DNA of 64,000 nt from an uncultured Lachnospiraceae bacterium (GTDB lineage Bacteria; Bacillota; Clostridia; Lachnospirales; Lachnospiraceae): NCBI GenBank assembly GCA_910578405.1, contig CAJTQO010000010.1, positions 3,175 through 67,174 of the forward strand, read 5' to 3'. The notes beneath the pieces were generated by a model, which was not told the DNA's origin, did no database searches, and saw only the letters and a list, made by a program, of their open reading frames with translations. Of the stretch, positions 34,886-44,123 are shown piece by piece. The position numbers were made by a program, and so were the translations under genes. How positions within the stretch are numbered: position 1 is the stretch's first letter; each line of letters starts with the position of its first letter.

Positions 34886-36721
34886 CTATATCCTCCTCAC
34901 AAACCGCTTCGTATTCAATTCTTTACCTGGAACCTCATCATATTCCCTTAAGAATTTCACAGCTTTTTTTGCCGCTTCCCCATCGCCGAAAGATGTTTTA
35001 TACTTTTCAAATTCTTTTTTTATTACTTCATAGTGGTCGATGATCCCGTTTATCCTTTTGGCAATTTCTCCTGCATCTATCTCCACATCAGCCACATTCC
35101 CACATCTTGGCCTTCCTTTCTGCCGATCCCCCATATTCAGGACAGGACACATATAAAATGGCGTTTCCAACAGCCCTGCGCTGGAATTCCCTGCTATAAC
35201 TGTTTTAAACCCCTCCATAAGCGCATGGAGTTTAGGCGTTCCCAATGTTTTTACAACTGTAATCCTTCTGTTTCCTGTCATTGCATCAAGATATCTGATA
35301 ATGCCTGCTGACCCATGGTCGAAATTGGGATATGTAATGATTACCCTGTAAGCCTTACTCTTCAAAACCCCTTCCAAACACTCTTTATATTCCAAAAGAT
35401 TTTCCTCTTCACTTTTATATGGCCCGGAATGATAGATAAACACAACACACACGCCTTCCCCTATGTGAAACTCTCTTTCCAGTTGTTCCTTAGAAGCAAT
35501 CAGACCCAACCGCCCATAATCAAAGCTTGGGTTTCCCATATTACAGATTCTGCTGTCTTCCTCCCCCAACTGTCTTAGCGTTTTTACGCATTCCTCATGA
35601 AACGGCAAATGAATGCATGCCATTTTTGATATGCAATGCCTTATGTTCGTATCAAAATATGGGACATCGGCTATATCTCCGCCAGCCACATGCACCAATG
35701 GGACTTGCCCATAAAAAGCAGCCAATGCAAACCCCAAACTCTCTATCCTGTCTCCAAGAACAATGGCATATTTATATGGATAACTCTCCTGTTTCCGTAA
35801 ATACTGAAATACTTTCCTGTAAACATCAGGAAGCGAATTAAAATAAGCGTCACCTCTGCTTTCCGCCTGCAGTATAATAAAGTTTACATTGTAATGGTTT
35901 CTCTTAATATACTCTCTCTTCTCTTCTAAATCCTGCCCTCCATTGAAAAAATAACTTCCATAAACGAGAACATCCACGTAATACAAACCGCTCATCTCTA
36001 AAACCAACGGAAATAATATGCCTAATTCCGCCCGGTTTCCCACAAAAAACACCGCTCGCTTCCGGTTGAAATAATCCGATACATCCTTTATTTTACTATT
36101 CCAAAGGTTCTTAGGGACAGTCAGGCAAGGCATATATTTTTCTCCAGAATCCTCATTGGAAATAGACGCGTCCATCCCTCCTGCATCCATTTTCGTTATG
36201 ATTTCCTCTGCATTATCCAATATAAAACAAGAGAAACTTTCATTATATCCATCTAACGCCTCCGTATACGGCATATCCATTTCCACAGGAAATTTACTCC
36301 TGTTTACTATCCTTCCCGTATCTATCCCAAAATCCACTTCATGGCATGACATCCCCCATTCTTCTTCCTTATTTTTTATCTGCCATTGTATAGGAGCCCT
36401 CCCTTTGTAATATGGCAAATAAGACGCATGAAAATTATATATTTTCATTTTGTTGAGAATATCCTGTTGAAAGATTTCATTGCCATAGGCAACCGAAAAT
36501 CCAACAGCCTCATCTTCCGAAATAAGTGGCAGGATGTCTTTATACCTTTTATAAACAGGAATGGCAAAAGAACATGCCAAATCATAAACCTTATTCCTGT
36601 ATATGTCTTTGTCCTCCCGGTCATAATTTGTTACAACATAGGAAACAAATATGTCCCTTTCCAATATTTTCTTTAACGCAAGATATCCCAAATTCCAATT
36701 TCCAAAAAATATAATTTTCAT
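34886..36721 (-). CDS. formyltransferase fused to hydrolysing UDP/GDP-HexNAc 2-epimerase (NeuC/LegG type)
   Basis: A 611-residue two-domain enzyme starting at the ATG at 36721, nine bases after AAAGG. Residues 1-215 are an N10-formyl-tetrahydrofolate-dependent formyltransferase: the Asn and His of YNFHASYLPYYKGRAPIQW and the Asp in EVDFGIDTG form the usual N-H-D catalytic triad. Residues 225-590 are a NeuC/LegG-type epimerase (VLGDRIESLGFALAA, HVAGGDIA, YHSGPY, GNSSAGLLETP). In legionaminic acid synthesis an acyltransferase step on a 4-amino group directly precedes the hydrolysing epimerase, so this fusion couples two consecutive steps, with formyl instead of acetyl. Free-standing versions of both domains are common; this fusion is not one I know. 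Confidence 0.88.
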   Translation of the reverse strand: MKIIFFGNWNLGYLALKKILERDIFVSYVVTNYDREDKDIYRNKVYDLACSFAIPVYKRYKDILPLISEDEAVGFSVAYGNEIFQQDILNKMKIYNFHASYLPYYKGRAPIQWQIKNKEEEWGMSCHEVDFGIDTGRIVNRSKFPVEMDMPYTEALDGYNESFSCFILDNAEEIITKMDAGGMDASISNEDSGEKYMPCLTVPKNLWNSKIKDVSDYFNRKRAVFFVGNRAELGILFPLVLEMSGLYYVDVLVYGSYFFNGGQDLEEKREYIKRNHYNVNFIILQAESRGDAYFNSLPDVYRKVFQYLRKQESYPYKYAIVLGDRIESLGFALAAFYGQVPLVHVAGGDIADVPYFDTNIRHCISKMACIHLPFHEECVKTLRQLGEEDSRICNMGNPSFDYGRLGLIASKEQLEREFHIGEGVCVVFIYHSGPYKSEEENLLEYKECLEGVLKSKAYRVIITYPNFDHGSAGIIRYLDAMTGNRRITVVKTLGTPKLHALMEGFKTVIAGNSSAGLLETPFYMCPVLNMGDRQKGRPRCGNVADVEIDAGEIAKRINGIIDHYEVIKKEFEKYKTSFGDGEAAKKAVKFLREYDEVPGKELNTKRFVRRI

Positions 36722-36734
36722 ATTGCCCATCCTT

Positions 36735-37436
36735 TTAGCAATCCCTTAAAATTTCCTTTGCTTTCCTAATTCCACAATTAAACAGCAAGTCAATACTGCT
36801 CAAATATGGAATAAACCCATCAAACTGTTGTGGGTAAACAGGATGTTTAAACTCCTGCCAGACTACCTCCACTCCTGCATCTTCATATAATTCCGGAATA
36901 AAATAATTCCTTGCGCCTGTACCGGACAAATACCGCCTGCTCCCTGCCGCTTTTACCAGACGGATGATTCGTTCATTGCTTTTCCCTGTCACTTTTAACT
37001 CACTTGCATATTTTATTTCGATATCCTTAATATCAAACATCAGCATCAGCAGTTCTATGGATTTCATATTAAAGTCAACCATCTTATTACATGGAAAAGA
37101 ATATAATAATTCCATATACGGATAAATTTCACCAAAATACTCTGCCGCCCTATAATTTTCCTTAATCAGGTTTAACCCTCGCTTCTTCCAGCTATCCTCC
37201 TCCGATAAAAATATTTCATTAATCATACATCCATAAGGCGGCTTGCGGATTCCCACATTAATCCACTGTTCCCCACGGACAGTCTTAATTTTATCTCTGC
37301 TAGTCATTGTCCTGCTTCCCCGGACATACTGCACATTGTCCAACACAATGTATATATCCGCCAAAAGCAGCCTGTGAAAAAAACCTAAATAAGGCATAAA
37401 ATCCGGTTGATGGATTACAACTAATGGATCCTTCAT
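36735..37436 (-). CDS. WbqC-like family protein
   Basis: A 233-residue protein beginning VVIHQPDFMPYLGFFHRLLLAD, the start pattern of the WbqC family. TSRDKIKTVRGEQWINVGIRK, YLSGTGARNYF and HPVYPQQFDGFIPYLSSIDLLFNCG complete the match. The family occurs in O-antigen and nonulosonic-acid clusters and is suggested, not proven, to modify amino sugars. The ATG at 37436 has GGAGAGATGA upstream and begins one base after the neuB stop. It lies exactly where the pathway would need an extra step, but assigning it that step is speculation. Confidence 0.85.
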   Translation of the reverse strand: MKDPLVVIHQPDFMPYLGFFHRLLLADIYIVLDNVQYVRGSRTMTSRDKIKTVRGEQWINVGIRKPPYGCMINEIFLSEEDSWKKRGLNLIKENYRAAEYFGEIYPYMELLYSFPCNKMVDFNMKSIELLMLMFDIKDIEIKYASELKVTGKSNERIIRLVKAAGSRRYLSGTGARNYFIPELYEDAGVEVVWQEFKHPVYPQQFDGFIPYLSSIDLLFNCGIRKAKEILRDC

Positions 37437-37437
37437 T

Positions 37438-38451
37438 TCATCTCTCCAATTCCTCTGCACAAATCATATCATCTGGAAAATAGACATGCTTTGCCATCCT
37501 GCCTATCAAATCATCCCACAGCATAGGGCTTATTCCATTCCCTGGACGTTTTGCGATTATATTTTTGTCTGTAAAGATATCACCTGCTTGAATCTTACAA
37601 GCCGCCACAATGCTTTTTCTTGCGGCGCTTACATTTTCCCTTTCCGAATCAGACACCCGCTTCACCCCGTCCCCCAATGCAATCCCGACTTTCCGGATGC
37701 CTTCCACCATCTGTTTTAACTCATGGGGCTCCAGGCTCGCTTTATGGTCTGGCCCTTCCATATGCCTGCTTAATGTAAAATGCTTTTCAATCACGCACGC
37801 CCCTAAAGCAACTGCAGCCAAAGGCGCTTCCAATCCTCGGGTATGATCGGAATACCCGACCGGGAGTCCCGTTTCTTTCCCCATTTCCACCATAGCCAGG
37901 AGATTGACATCCTTCATCGGGGTTGGATACTGTGAATTGCAGTGAAGCAGGATAATATTTTCCGTCCCGTTATCCCTAAGTATTTTCACCGCTGCCTTTA
38001 CTTCCTCCATACTGCTCATCCCGGTTGAAAGCATTACTTGTTTCTTCTGTTTTGCCACTTCACGCAAATACGGAAGGTTGGTTATCTCCCCGGAAGGCGC
38101 TTTGAAAACCGGCATGTCCATACGGGCAAGAAGCCGGACGCTTTCCAGGTCAAAAGGCGTAGATAAAAACATGATTTTTTTCTGATTGCAGTATTCCATC
38201 AAGTCCCTATGCATCTTTGGCGTCAATTCCAGCTTCCGCAGCATTTCCAACTGCGTTTCCGCTTGGCCTGTCACTTCTGCCTGATATCCTGCCTTTGCCG
38301 CGGTTTTGCATACAATCTTTTCTGCCTGAAATGTCTGAAACTTCACAGCATCCGCCCCTGCCTGGCTGGCAGCGTCAATTAACTGTCTTGCAATCCCCAT
38401 ATCGCCATTATGATTTACCCCTGCCTCCGCTATTACAAACACCCCATTCAT
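37438..38451 (-). CDS. neuB: nonulosonic acid synthase (NeuB/LegI)
   Basis: A 337-residue synthase that condenses an N-acyl-mannosamine-type sugar with phosphoenolpyruvate. Marks: AEAGVNHNGDMGIARQLID at the N-terminus, FQTFQAEKIV, STPFDLESVRLL, KAPSGEITNLPYL, and the active-site EKHFTLSRHMEGPDHKASLEP. A C-terminal SAF (antifreeze-like) domain begins near residue 285. The HFTL and GPDH context fits sialic/legionaminic synthases more than pseudaminic ones. With legB- and ptmE-like genes in the same block, a legionaminic-type product is favoured over neuraminic acid. Confidence 0.95.
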   Translation of the reverse strand: MNGVFVIAEAGVNHNGDMGIARQLIDAASQAGADAVKFQTFQAEKIVCKTAAKAGYQAEVTGQAETQLEMLRKLELTPKMHRDLMEYCNQKKIMFLSTPFDLESVRLLARMDMPVFKAPSGEITNLPYLREVAKQKKQVMLSTGMSSMEEVKAAVKILRDNGTENIILLHCNSQYPTPMKDVNLLAMVEMGKETGLPVGYSDHTRGLEAPLAAVALGACVIEKHFTLSRHMEGPDHKASLEPHELKQMVEGIRKVGIALGDGVKRVSDSERENVSAARKSIVAACKIQAGDIFTDKNIIAKRPGNGISPMLWDDLIGRMAKHVYFPDDMICAEELER

Positions 38452-38473
38452 ATGTCTGCGCCCCTATCCCATA

Positions 38474-39097
38474 TTATTTTTCCACCCCATACCAGACCGT
38501 ATGCTCCGGAAGGTCTTTCCTTACCACAGCGCCTGCCCCTACGATACAATTTTCCCCTATCCTTTTTCCCTGAATTACCGTTGCATTGGCGCCAACCAAA
38601 GTTCTTTCGCCAACTGACACGCCGCCGCACAATACAGCTCCCACTGCTATATGGGAAAACGCTCCCACCATGCAGTCATGCTCTACCACAGCCTTGGTAT
38701 TGATAATCCCCATTCTTCCAATTTTCGCGTTGGCATTAACCACTGCGCCTTTGCCAACAAAAACCCCTTCCTCCAGTTGCGCTTTTTGAGATACCGCTGC
38801 CGTGGGATCTATGATATCAGGAATCGCGTACCCAATGCCCTTCAGTTTTCGGTACAACCTATCCCTTACCTGTCCATGCCCCATAAAACCCACAGTTATA
38901 AAGGCATTCCTGACTCCTCTGTCAAAATACTTCTGCATAGCGTCATCCAAACCTAGCACACGGTAATCCCGCAAACCTTTTCCTTGCATCTTTTCTGTAT
39001 CCAAAAAGCCAATAACGTTATAATCCCCTTTTTCCTCGATGCTGTCCACCACACTGTGCGCATGTCCTCCAAGGCCAAACAATAAAATGTCTTCCAT
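38474..39097 (-). CDS. neuD: NeuD/PglD-family sugar acyltransferase
   Basis: A 207-residue acyltransferase. The ATG at 39097 begins one base after the previous stop. Residues 1-75 are a PglD_N Rossmann module (ILLFGLGGHAHSVVDSIEE). From about residue 90 a left-handed beta-helix of hexapeptide repeats follows (VFVGKGAVVNANAKIG, AVVEHDCMVG with catalytic-type His, VSVGERTLVGANATVIQG). Such enzymes acetylate nonulosonic acids or, in legionaminic synthesis, the 4-amino precursor (LegH). With a formyltransferase domain in the same block, which enzyme acts on which amine or hydroxyl is open. Confidence 0.9.
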   Translation of the reverse strand: MEDILLFGLGGHAHSVVDSIEEKGDYNVIGFLDTEKMQGKGLRDYRVLGLDDAMQKYFDRGVRNAFITVGFMGHGQVRDRLYRKLKGIGYAIPDIIDPTAAVSQKAQLEEGVFVGKGAVVNANAKIGRMGIINTKAVVEHDCMVGAFSHIAVGAVLCGGVSVGERTLVGANATVIQGKRIGENCIVGAGAVVRKDLPEHTVWYGVEK

Positions 39098-39098
39098 T

Positions 39099-40139
39099 TC
39101 ACCCACACCCCAGCCTTGCCTTCATTTTTTCCAGTTCATCTAGCTGCCCCATATCCAGCCACCTCTCTTCGTGGATTGGATATATGCCTATTTTCCTGCC
39201 ACTGTCCAAATACCGTCCTACAATTGCCGGGAAATCAATGGCCTTCCCCTCTTCCTGACTCTCTATCACTTCCGGTTCTACAAAATAACACCCCGTATTG
39301 GTAAAGAAAGACATTTTCGGCTTTTCCTGCATAGACTCAATATTTCCGTTTTCCCCCACCTTGACCACTCCATATGGAATTGTGAAATTTTTTAAAGAAC
39401 ATACCATTGTGATTAAATTTCCTGCTTCCATATGCTGTCTGTATACCTTTGTCAAATCTTCATCAATCAAAATATCACAGTTGGTCAAAATAAAGGTTCC
39501 GTCTATTTTCCCTTTTAACAGGCTAATGCCGCCGCCTGTGCCAAGCGCTTTTTCCTCTGTCACAAACTCCAGTTGGTAGGGCTTGTCCAATTCATCAAAA
39601 TAGGCTTTAATCATATTCCTTTTATAATTAACAATCATATAAAACTGTGTGCAGCCATAAGAATAAAACTGTCTGATAATATGCTCCGCAATCGGATAAT
39701 CCCCTACCGGAATCAGCGGTTTGGGAAGGATATTTGTATACGGCAGAAGCCTTTTCCCCATCCCCCCTGCCATAATCACTACAGGCATCCCTTTCTCCAG
39801 TGTGCCATGCCCTTGTTCCTCCCCATCCAGAAAAACAACTTTTTTTATCCTATGTCCGCTGTCCACAATTGGCATGGCCCCAATGCCATATTCCCTCATA
39901 GTGGCAGCCGCCAAATCCGCCTGCGCCTCATACAGATACTGTGGTTGATAATTTGCGGCATACCTGACTGCCGCATGTAAATCCCCTTTCTTTAAAATCC
40001 ACCGACGGATATCCCCGTCCGTAAGGGATGCCAACAGCCTTCCATCTTTGTGTACAAATAAAGTTTTCCTTGTATTCCTATCAATCTGTTCCATTGCATC
40101 CAGTATGCTTTTGTCTTCCTCAATATACATCTCATTCAT
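39099..40139 (-). CDS. ptmE: CBS-domain sugar-1-phosphate nucleotidyltransferase (PtmE-like)
   Basis: A 346-residue protein with two CBS motifs in residues 1-115 and a nucleotidyltransferase domain after them (VVIMAGGMGKRLLPYTNILPKPLIPVGDYP, then ALGTGGGISLLKG and FILTNCDILID). The same CBS-plus-transferase layout is found in PtmE of Campylobacter, a glucosamine-1-phosphate guanylyltransferase that starts the GDP-linked route to legionaminic acid. Its position next to the LegB-like dehydratase gene supports that role. The nucleotide specificity cannot be read with certainty from sequence. Confidence 0.88.
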   Translation of the reverse strand: MNEMYIEEDKSILDAMEQIDRNTRKTLFVHKDGRLLASLTDGDIRRWILKKGDLHAAVRYAANYQPQYLYEAQADLAAATMREYGIGAMPIVDSGHRIKKVVFLDGEEQGHGTLEKGMPVVIMAGGMGKRLLPYTNILPKPLIPVGDYPIAEHIIRQFYSYGCTQFYMIVNYKRNMIKAYFDELDKPYQLEFVTEEKALGTGGGISLLKGKIDGTFILTNCDILIDEDLTKVYRQHMEAGNLITMVCSLKNFTIPYGVVKVGENGNIESMQEKPKMSFFTNTGCYFVEPEVIESQEEGKAIDFPAIVGRYLDSGRKIGIYPIHEERWLDMGQLDELEKMKARLGCG

Positions 40140-40158
40140 AGCTGGCAGCCCCTCATTT

Positions 40159-41139
40159 TCATAGGTTATAAATGTCCGTTTTATATTTTTCCAGATTGCC
40201 TTTGAAAAAACTTATTGTTTCTTTTAACCCCTCTTCCAAGGCATATTGGGGCTTCCATCCCGTCAGTCTGCATATTTTGGCATTGCATCCAAGAAGCCGG
40301 TTTACTTCACTCTTTTCCGGACGCATCCTCTCTCCCTCACAAACAATTTCCGCCTCAGGATTCATCAGCCTGATTAGTTCACGGGCAAGCGTTCCGATGG
40401 ATATTTCTTTTTGCGTAGCAATATTTATTTCTTCCCCAATGGTTTGGTCTGACTCAAAAACAGACAAAAATCCCCGGACCGTGTCCTTCACATAATTAAA
40501 ATCCCTGGTAGGCGTTAATGAGCCTAGCTTTATTTGTTGTTTTCCTGCCAAAAGTTGCGTAATAATGGTGGGAATAACAGCCCTTGCTGACTGTCTTGGG
40601 CCGTATGTATTAAATGGCCTTACCACCGTTACTGGCAACTGAAATGAGCGGTAAAAACTTTCTGCCAGCCTGTCAGCCCCTATTTTCGTTGCCGCATAAG
40701 GAGACTGCCCCTGGAAGGGATGCTTTTCATCTATCGGGACATATTGCGCCGTACCATATACCTCTGAAGTTGATGTGACCAACACTCTTCCGGTTTCCAA
40801 CCTCCTGGCAGCTTGCAAAACATTCAGCGTACCCTTTATATTCGTATCCACATAAGCGTCCGGCGCATGATAACTGTAGGGTATGGCAATCAAAGCAGCC
40901 AAATGAAACACAGCGTCCATGCCCTGCATGGCCTCCGCCACACCGTGGGGATCCCGGACATCGCCCGGAAAAACTTCCACCTCTTTCATAATGTCCAAAG
41001 GAAGCGACTCCAGCCATCCCCAACTGTTAAAGGAGTTATAACAAACAAAAGCCCTTACTTGGTATCCTTTTTTGACTAGTTCTTCCGTCAGATGGCTGCC
41101 AATAAAACCATCGGAACCGGTTACTAATATTTTTTCCAT
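40159..41139 (-). CDS. legB: NAD-dependent 4,6-dehydratase (LegB-like)
   Basis: A 326-residue extended short-chain dehydrogenase. NAD site ILVTGSDGFIGSHL, catalytic Tyr-Lys in SPYAATKIGADRL, and VTSTSEVYG are all present. The sequence resembles the legionaminic-acid dehydratase family, which makes the 4-keto-6-deoxy intermediate from GDP- or UDP-GlcNAc. The ATG at 41139 overlaps the preceding TGA (TGATG). The next step in the known pathway needs a PLP aminotransferase (LegC), which I do not find in this operon. Confidence 0.9.
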   Translation of the reverse strand: MEKILVTGSDGFIGSHLTEELVKKGYQVRAFVCYNSFNSWGWLESLPLDIMKEVEVFPGDVRDPHGVAEAMQGMDAVFHLAALIAIPYSYHAPDAYVDTNIKGTLNVLQAARRLETGRVLVTSTSEVYGTAQYVPIDEKHPFQGQSPYAATKIGADRLAESFYRSFQLPVTVVRPFNTYGPRQSARAVIPTIITQLLAGKQQIKLGSLTPTRDFNYVKDTVRGFLSVFESDQTIGEEINIATQKEISIGTLARELIRLMNPEAEIVCEGERMRPEKSEVNRLLGCNAKICRLTGWKPQYALEEGLKETISFFKGNLEKYKTDIYNL

Positions 41140-41621
41140 CACACAGACACCTCATAAAGGACATCTTCTAATGAAACAATAGGGCAGCCCACTTTCCCAG
41201 CCAGTTCTTTCCTGATTTCCTCATAATACGTTACTGCAGTTACAATGATTACGTCTACAGGCTCTAAGTCATCTTCCAAAGACACGACTTCAATATCCAT
41301 AAGAATAGCGTCCGCGTTTTTGTCAATGCCATAGGCTACCTTTATATCCGTATTCCGCAGTTCATCCAGCAAAGCTTCTCCCGCATAACTCATGCCATAA
41401 ATGGCTGCCTTTTCATACCCCATCTTTTGGAAGTATTCTGACAGATTTCTGCCCTCCTGTTTTACCTTCACCCACTGAGCCATCATCCGGAACAATTCCA
41501 AATGCTTTTCTGACATATTCTCCGCTCTCTTTCTTGCGCTTCCAGTAATTTTTCCCGCCGCCGCTGCCCCAATTGCTGCGCCTGTTACTGCTGATACCAT
41601 AGAAATGATTCCTTTTTTCAT
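41139..41621 (-). CDS. single-pass membrane protein with Rossmann-like module
   Basis: A 160-residue protein starting at the ATG at 41621 behind AGAGAGGAT. Residues 4-24 are hydrophobic and small (IISMVSAVTGAAIGAAAAG), a likely membrane anchor. After a Lys/Glu-rich helix, residues 75-155 form the recurrent Rossmann-like module (AAIYGMSYAGEALLDELRNTDIKVAYGIDKNAD, VDVIIVTAVTYYEEI). It is the only protein in the glycan operon with an evident membrane segment. A tethering role for the other module-bearing enzymes is possible but unsupported by direct evidence. Confidence 0.7.
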   Translation of the reverse strand: MKKGIISMVSAVTGAAIGAAAAGKITGSARKRAENMSEKHLELFRMMAQWVKVKQEGRNLSEYFQKMGYEKAAIYGMSYAGEALLDELRNTDIKVAYGIDKNADAILMDIEVVSLEDDLEPVDVIIVTAVTYYEEIRKELAGKVGCPIVSLEDVLYEVSV

Positions 41622-41671
41622 ATATCCTCTCTTTCTTCCCTGCTTTATCCACAGAATGCGCCATCTCTTCC

Positions 41672-43192
41672 CTACAGCCACAGTGGTTCATTCCTTTCCC
41701 TCTCGGATTGGTAAACCTTTATGATTTCCATTTCCTTTTCCAATTCTTTGATTGACTCGTAAATCTCATCCTGGTATTTCAAACTTGAAATAACAACCCT
41801 CTTTATCCCAAGCCCTAAAAGCTCTGATGGCGGATAGACCTTTCCTCCACCAAATTCCATTCCCCATTTCCCTGCATCAGAGTCAGAATATGCAAATTTC
41901 CTCTCTCCCAGCGTCTTTATACAATCTTTCAACATTTCTACCGTGCATTTTCCTATCCCATATATACAGATTTCACCAGGCAAAAGATCCCCAAAAAGCT
42001 CCCTTACCTTTTCTTCCCTACACCGATTCAGTTTCGACAGGTAGTTTTCCCTTCTCCCTATCCCCATAGAATCAATTGCTCTTCGTAATTCTTCTGCGTA
42101 TTGGAAGGCTTTTTCCATCATATATTTTCTTCCGTATTCTAAGTCATATCTTTCTGCTTTCTGGAACTTATCTATAATCAGGCTGGCCAACGCTTCACTG
42201 TCCTCCTTAGGAAATATCGTCGCTTTCGGATAAAGCTGCTCCTTGTGTACACCGATGTCAGACAGCAGAATCTCTTTCCCCATCGCTTTGGCGTCTTCCA
42301 CGCTGCACCCCCACCCTTCAAATTTGGATGGCTGAATCAGCAGCCTGGCATTCTTCATCAAACATAACTGTTCCTTGCGCTCCAACATCCCAAGGAAATG
42401 GATGTAATCCTGCAGCCCATGCTCTTCGATAAATTTCATTAAACTTGTCACATAATCGTCTTCTTCCCCATAACTTTGCATATATCCGGTGCAGACCAAA
42501 TGCACTTTTTCACTTTGGGTGTGAATCATCCGCTCCATCGCTTCCAAAACAACCATATAATTCTTATGTTTCCAGAACTGATTGGATATAAAAATATAGT
42601 TGTATCCAATTCCGTACTTTTCCAATACCTCAGCTTCAAATTTGCCTGTTATCCGTTCCAATGCCAGGCTGACGCAAGATACAAAATGCACCAAAAACAC
42701 GCCATCCAAATTTTCAGGGTATAGATTTTTATAGTCCATATAGGCATCCTGGCTGCTAAGCATCAATCCTTTGTGCCTCTCTGCCATATACCCTCTAATC
42801 CTTGCCCTTTCTTCCAAATCATCCCTGGAAAAATTTTCCGGGAAATACACATCCTGAAAGTCTGGTATCCAATACAAGCATAAATCCCGGACTACCCATG
42901 TATATCCTCCTCCGCATATCGGCAAAACCACATCAATCTTATGCTCCGCACATACACAAAGCAACTGTTGCGGCAAGCCATTATACTCTATTGGCACAAT
43001 TTCCATGTTTTCCATTAATTCGGAAAACTCATCCATGATGTCCGGCTCTGCATATAAATAGTAGCAATACCTCTTGCTTATCGCTGACGGAGTTGTGGTT
43101 ATCCACAACTGAAACAACAGGTTTTTGATATAATATATACCGCCCATCCAGCCTTTTCCGCCTAACGCATAAATTAAAATATTTTTTTTCAT
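41672..43192 (-). CDS. GT4-type glycosyltransferase with C-terminal Rossmann-like module
   Basis: A 506-residue protein starting at the ATG at 43192 (AGGAGTGAT upstream). The GT-B transferase covers residues 1-390: YALGGKGWMGGIYYI at the N-terminus, IFISNQFWKHKNYMVVLEAM, HFLGMLERKEQLCLMKNARLLIQPSKFEGWGCSVEDAKAMGKEIL. The last segment carries the Glu-x7-Glu-like donor site. Residues about 410-495 are the recurrent module (EICIYGIGKCTVEMLKDCI, YSDSDAGKWG). The gene overlaps the epimerase gene by 4 bp. Sugar donor unknown. Confidence 0.85.
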   Translation of the reverse strand: MKKNILIYALGGKGWMGGIYYIKNLLFQLWITTTPSAISKRYCYYLYAEPDIMDEFSELMENMEIVPIEYNGLPQQLLCVCAEHKIDVVLPICGGGYTWVVRDLCLYWIPDFQDVYFPENFSRDDLEERARIRGYMAERHKGLMLSSQDAYMDYKNLYPENLDGVFLVHFVSCVSLALERITGKFEAEVLEKYGIGYNYIFISNQFWKHKNYMVVLEAMERMIHTQSEKVHLVCTGYMQSYGEEDDYVTSLMKFIEEHGLQDYIHFLGMLERKEQLCLMKNARLLIQPSKFEGWGCSVEDAKAMGKEILLSDIGVHKEQLYPKATIFPKEDSEALASLIIDKFQKAERYDLEYGRKYMMEKAFQYAEELRRAIDSMGIGRRENYLSKLNRCREEKVRELFGDLLPGEICIYGIGKCTVEMLKDCIKTLGERKFAYSDSDAGKWGMEFGGGKVYPPSELLGLGIKRVVISSLKYQDEIYESIKELEKEMEIIKVYQSERERNEPLWL

Positions 43193-44106
43193 ATCACTCC
43201 TGTCTGCTTCAGCCATTCCACATATTTCGCCACCCCGGCTCTTATGTCAATCTCCATCCGGTACCCCAACTGTCTGAGTCTGGCAATATCCGCACACCAG
43301 TTGACCGGATCCCCTGTCCTTTTATACTGGTTAAAGGAAACCACTCCCTCTGGCAAACCACATTCTTTGCAAAAAATCCCCGCTATATTCCGTATACTGA
43401 TTTCTACTCCATTGGCAACATTATAAACCGCATGTTCCACTTTCTCCGCTTCCATTATGAGCCGGATAGCGTTTGTCAGGTCATCAATATAAATAAAATC
43501 CCTTGTCTCCGCTCCGGTTCCATAAAGCTCAAGTTTTCCATCCCTTTGGACTTTCTGTCCCATATCCCAAAAAATTTGTTTCCGCAGTCCTGCCCCATAG
43601 GCAGAAAATATCCTAAGTATCCTGATATCCATCCCATACTGCCTCACAAAAAAACTACACATCTCCTCTATCAGTGACTTGTGCAACGCATAGGGCGAAA
43701 TAGGTCTTTTCTCATGGCTTTCCTCTATTGGGTTTTTAGCCGGATTGCCATAAACGCCTGCACTTGACAAGAAAAGCAGCGCCGTTTCTCTGGAAAAGTC
43801 CTTTAATGCATACAACACCTTTCTTGAAACAAGCACATTCGAAACAAAATCATCTTCCGGCCTCTCCACGGAATCCTTTACGGCTGCCATGCCTGCACAA
43901 TGGAGCAGGGCATACGCGCGCTCTTTTTTCAGGATGCTTTCTATGGAATCCCGTGAAAGATCCATTTGACTATATGCTATGCCTGCAACCTTGGATTTCT
44001 CAGCCAAATCTATCCCTAACACATCATATCCACTCTGCAGACACTTTCCCGCCAAGTGGCTTCCTATAAATCCATTTACCCCGGTAATGATAACCTTCTT
44101 TCCCAT
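43189..44106 (-). CDS. NAD-dependent sugar epimerase/dehydratase
   Basis: A 305-residue extended SDR starting at the ATG at 44106 behind AAAGGGGATG. It shows KVIITGVNGFIGSHLAG (NAD site), LHCAGMAAV, LFLSSAGVYG with catalytic Ser, SPYALHKSLIEEM with the Tyr-Lys pair and DFIYIDDLTNAI. The family includes UDP-glucose/UDP-GlcNAc 4-epimerases and 4,6-dehydratases or 4-reductases. The exact nucleotide sugar cannot be assigned. It could supply UDP-GalNAc or a deoxy sugar to the transferases around it. Confidence 0.85.
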   Translation of the reverse strand: MGKKVIITGVNGFIGSHLAGKCLQSGYDVLGIDLAEKSKVAGIAYSQMDLSRDSIESILKKERAYALLHCAGMAAVKDSVERPEDDFVSNVLVSRKVLYALKDFSRETALLFLSSAGVYGNPAKNPIEESHEKRPISPYALHKSLIEEMCSFFVRQYGMDIRILRIFSAYGAGLRKQIFWDMGQKVQRDGKLELYGTGAETRDFIYIDDLTNAIRLIMEAEKVEHAVYNVANGVEISIRNIAGIFCKECGLPEGVVSFNQYKRTGDPVNWCADIARLRQLGYRMEIDIRAGVAKYVEWLKQTGVI

Positions 44107-44123
44107 ACATCCCCTTTGTCCCT

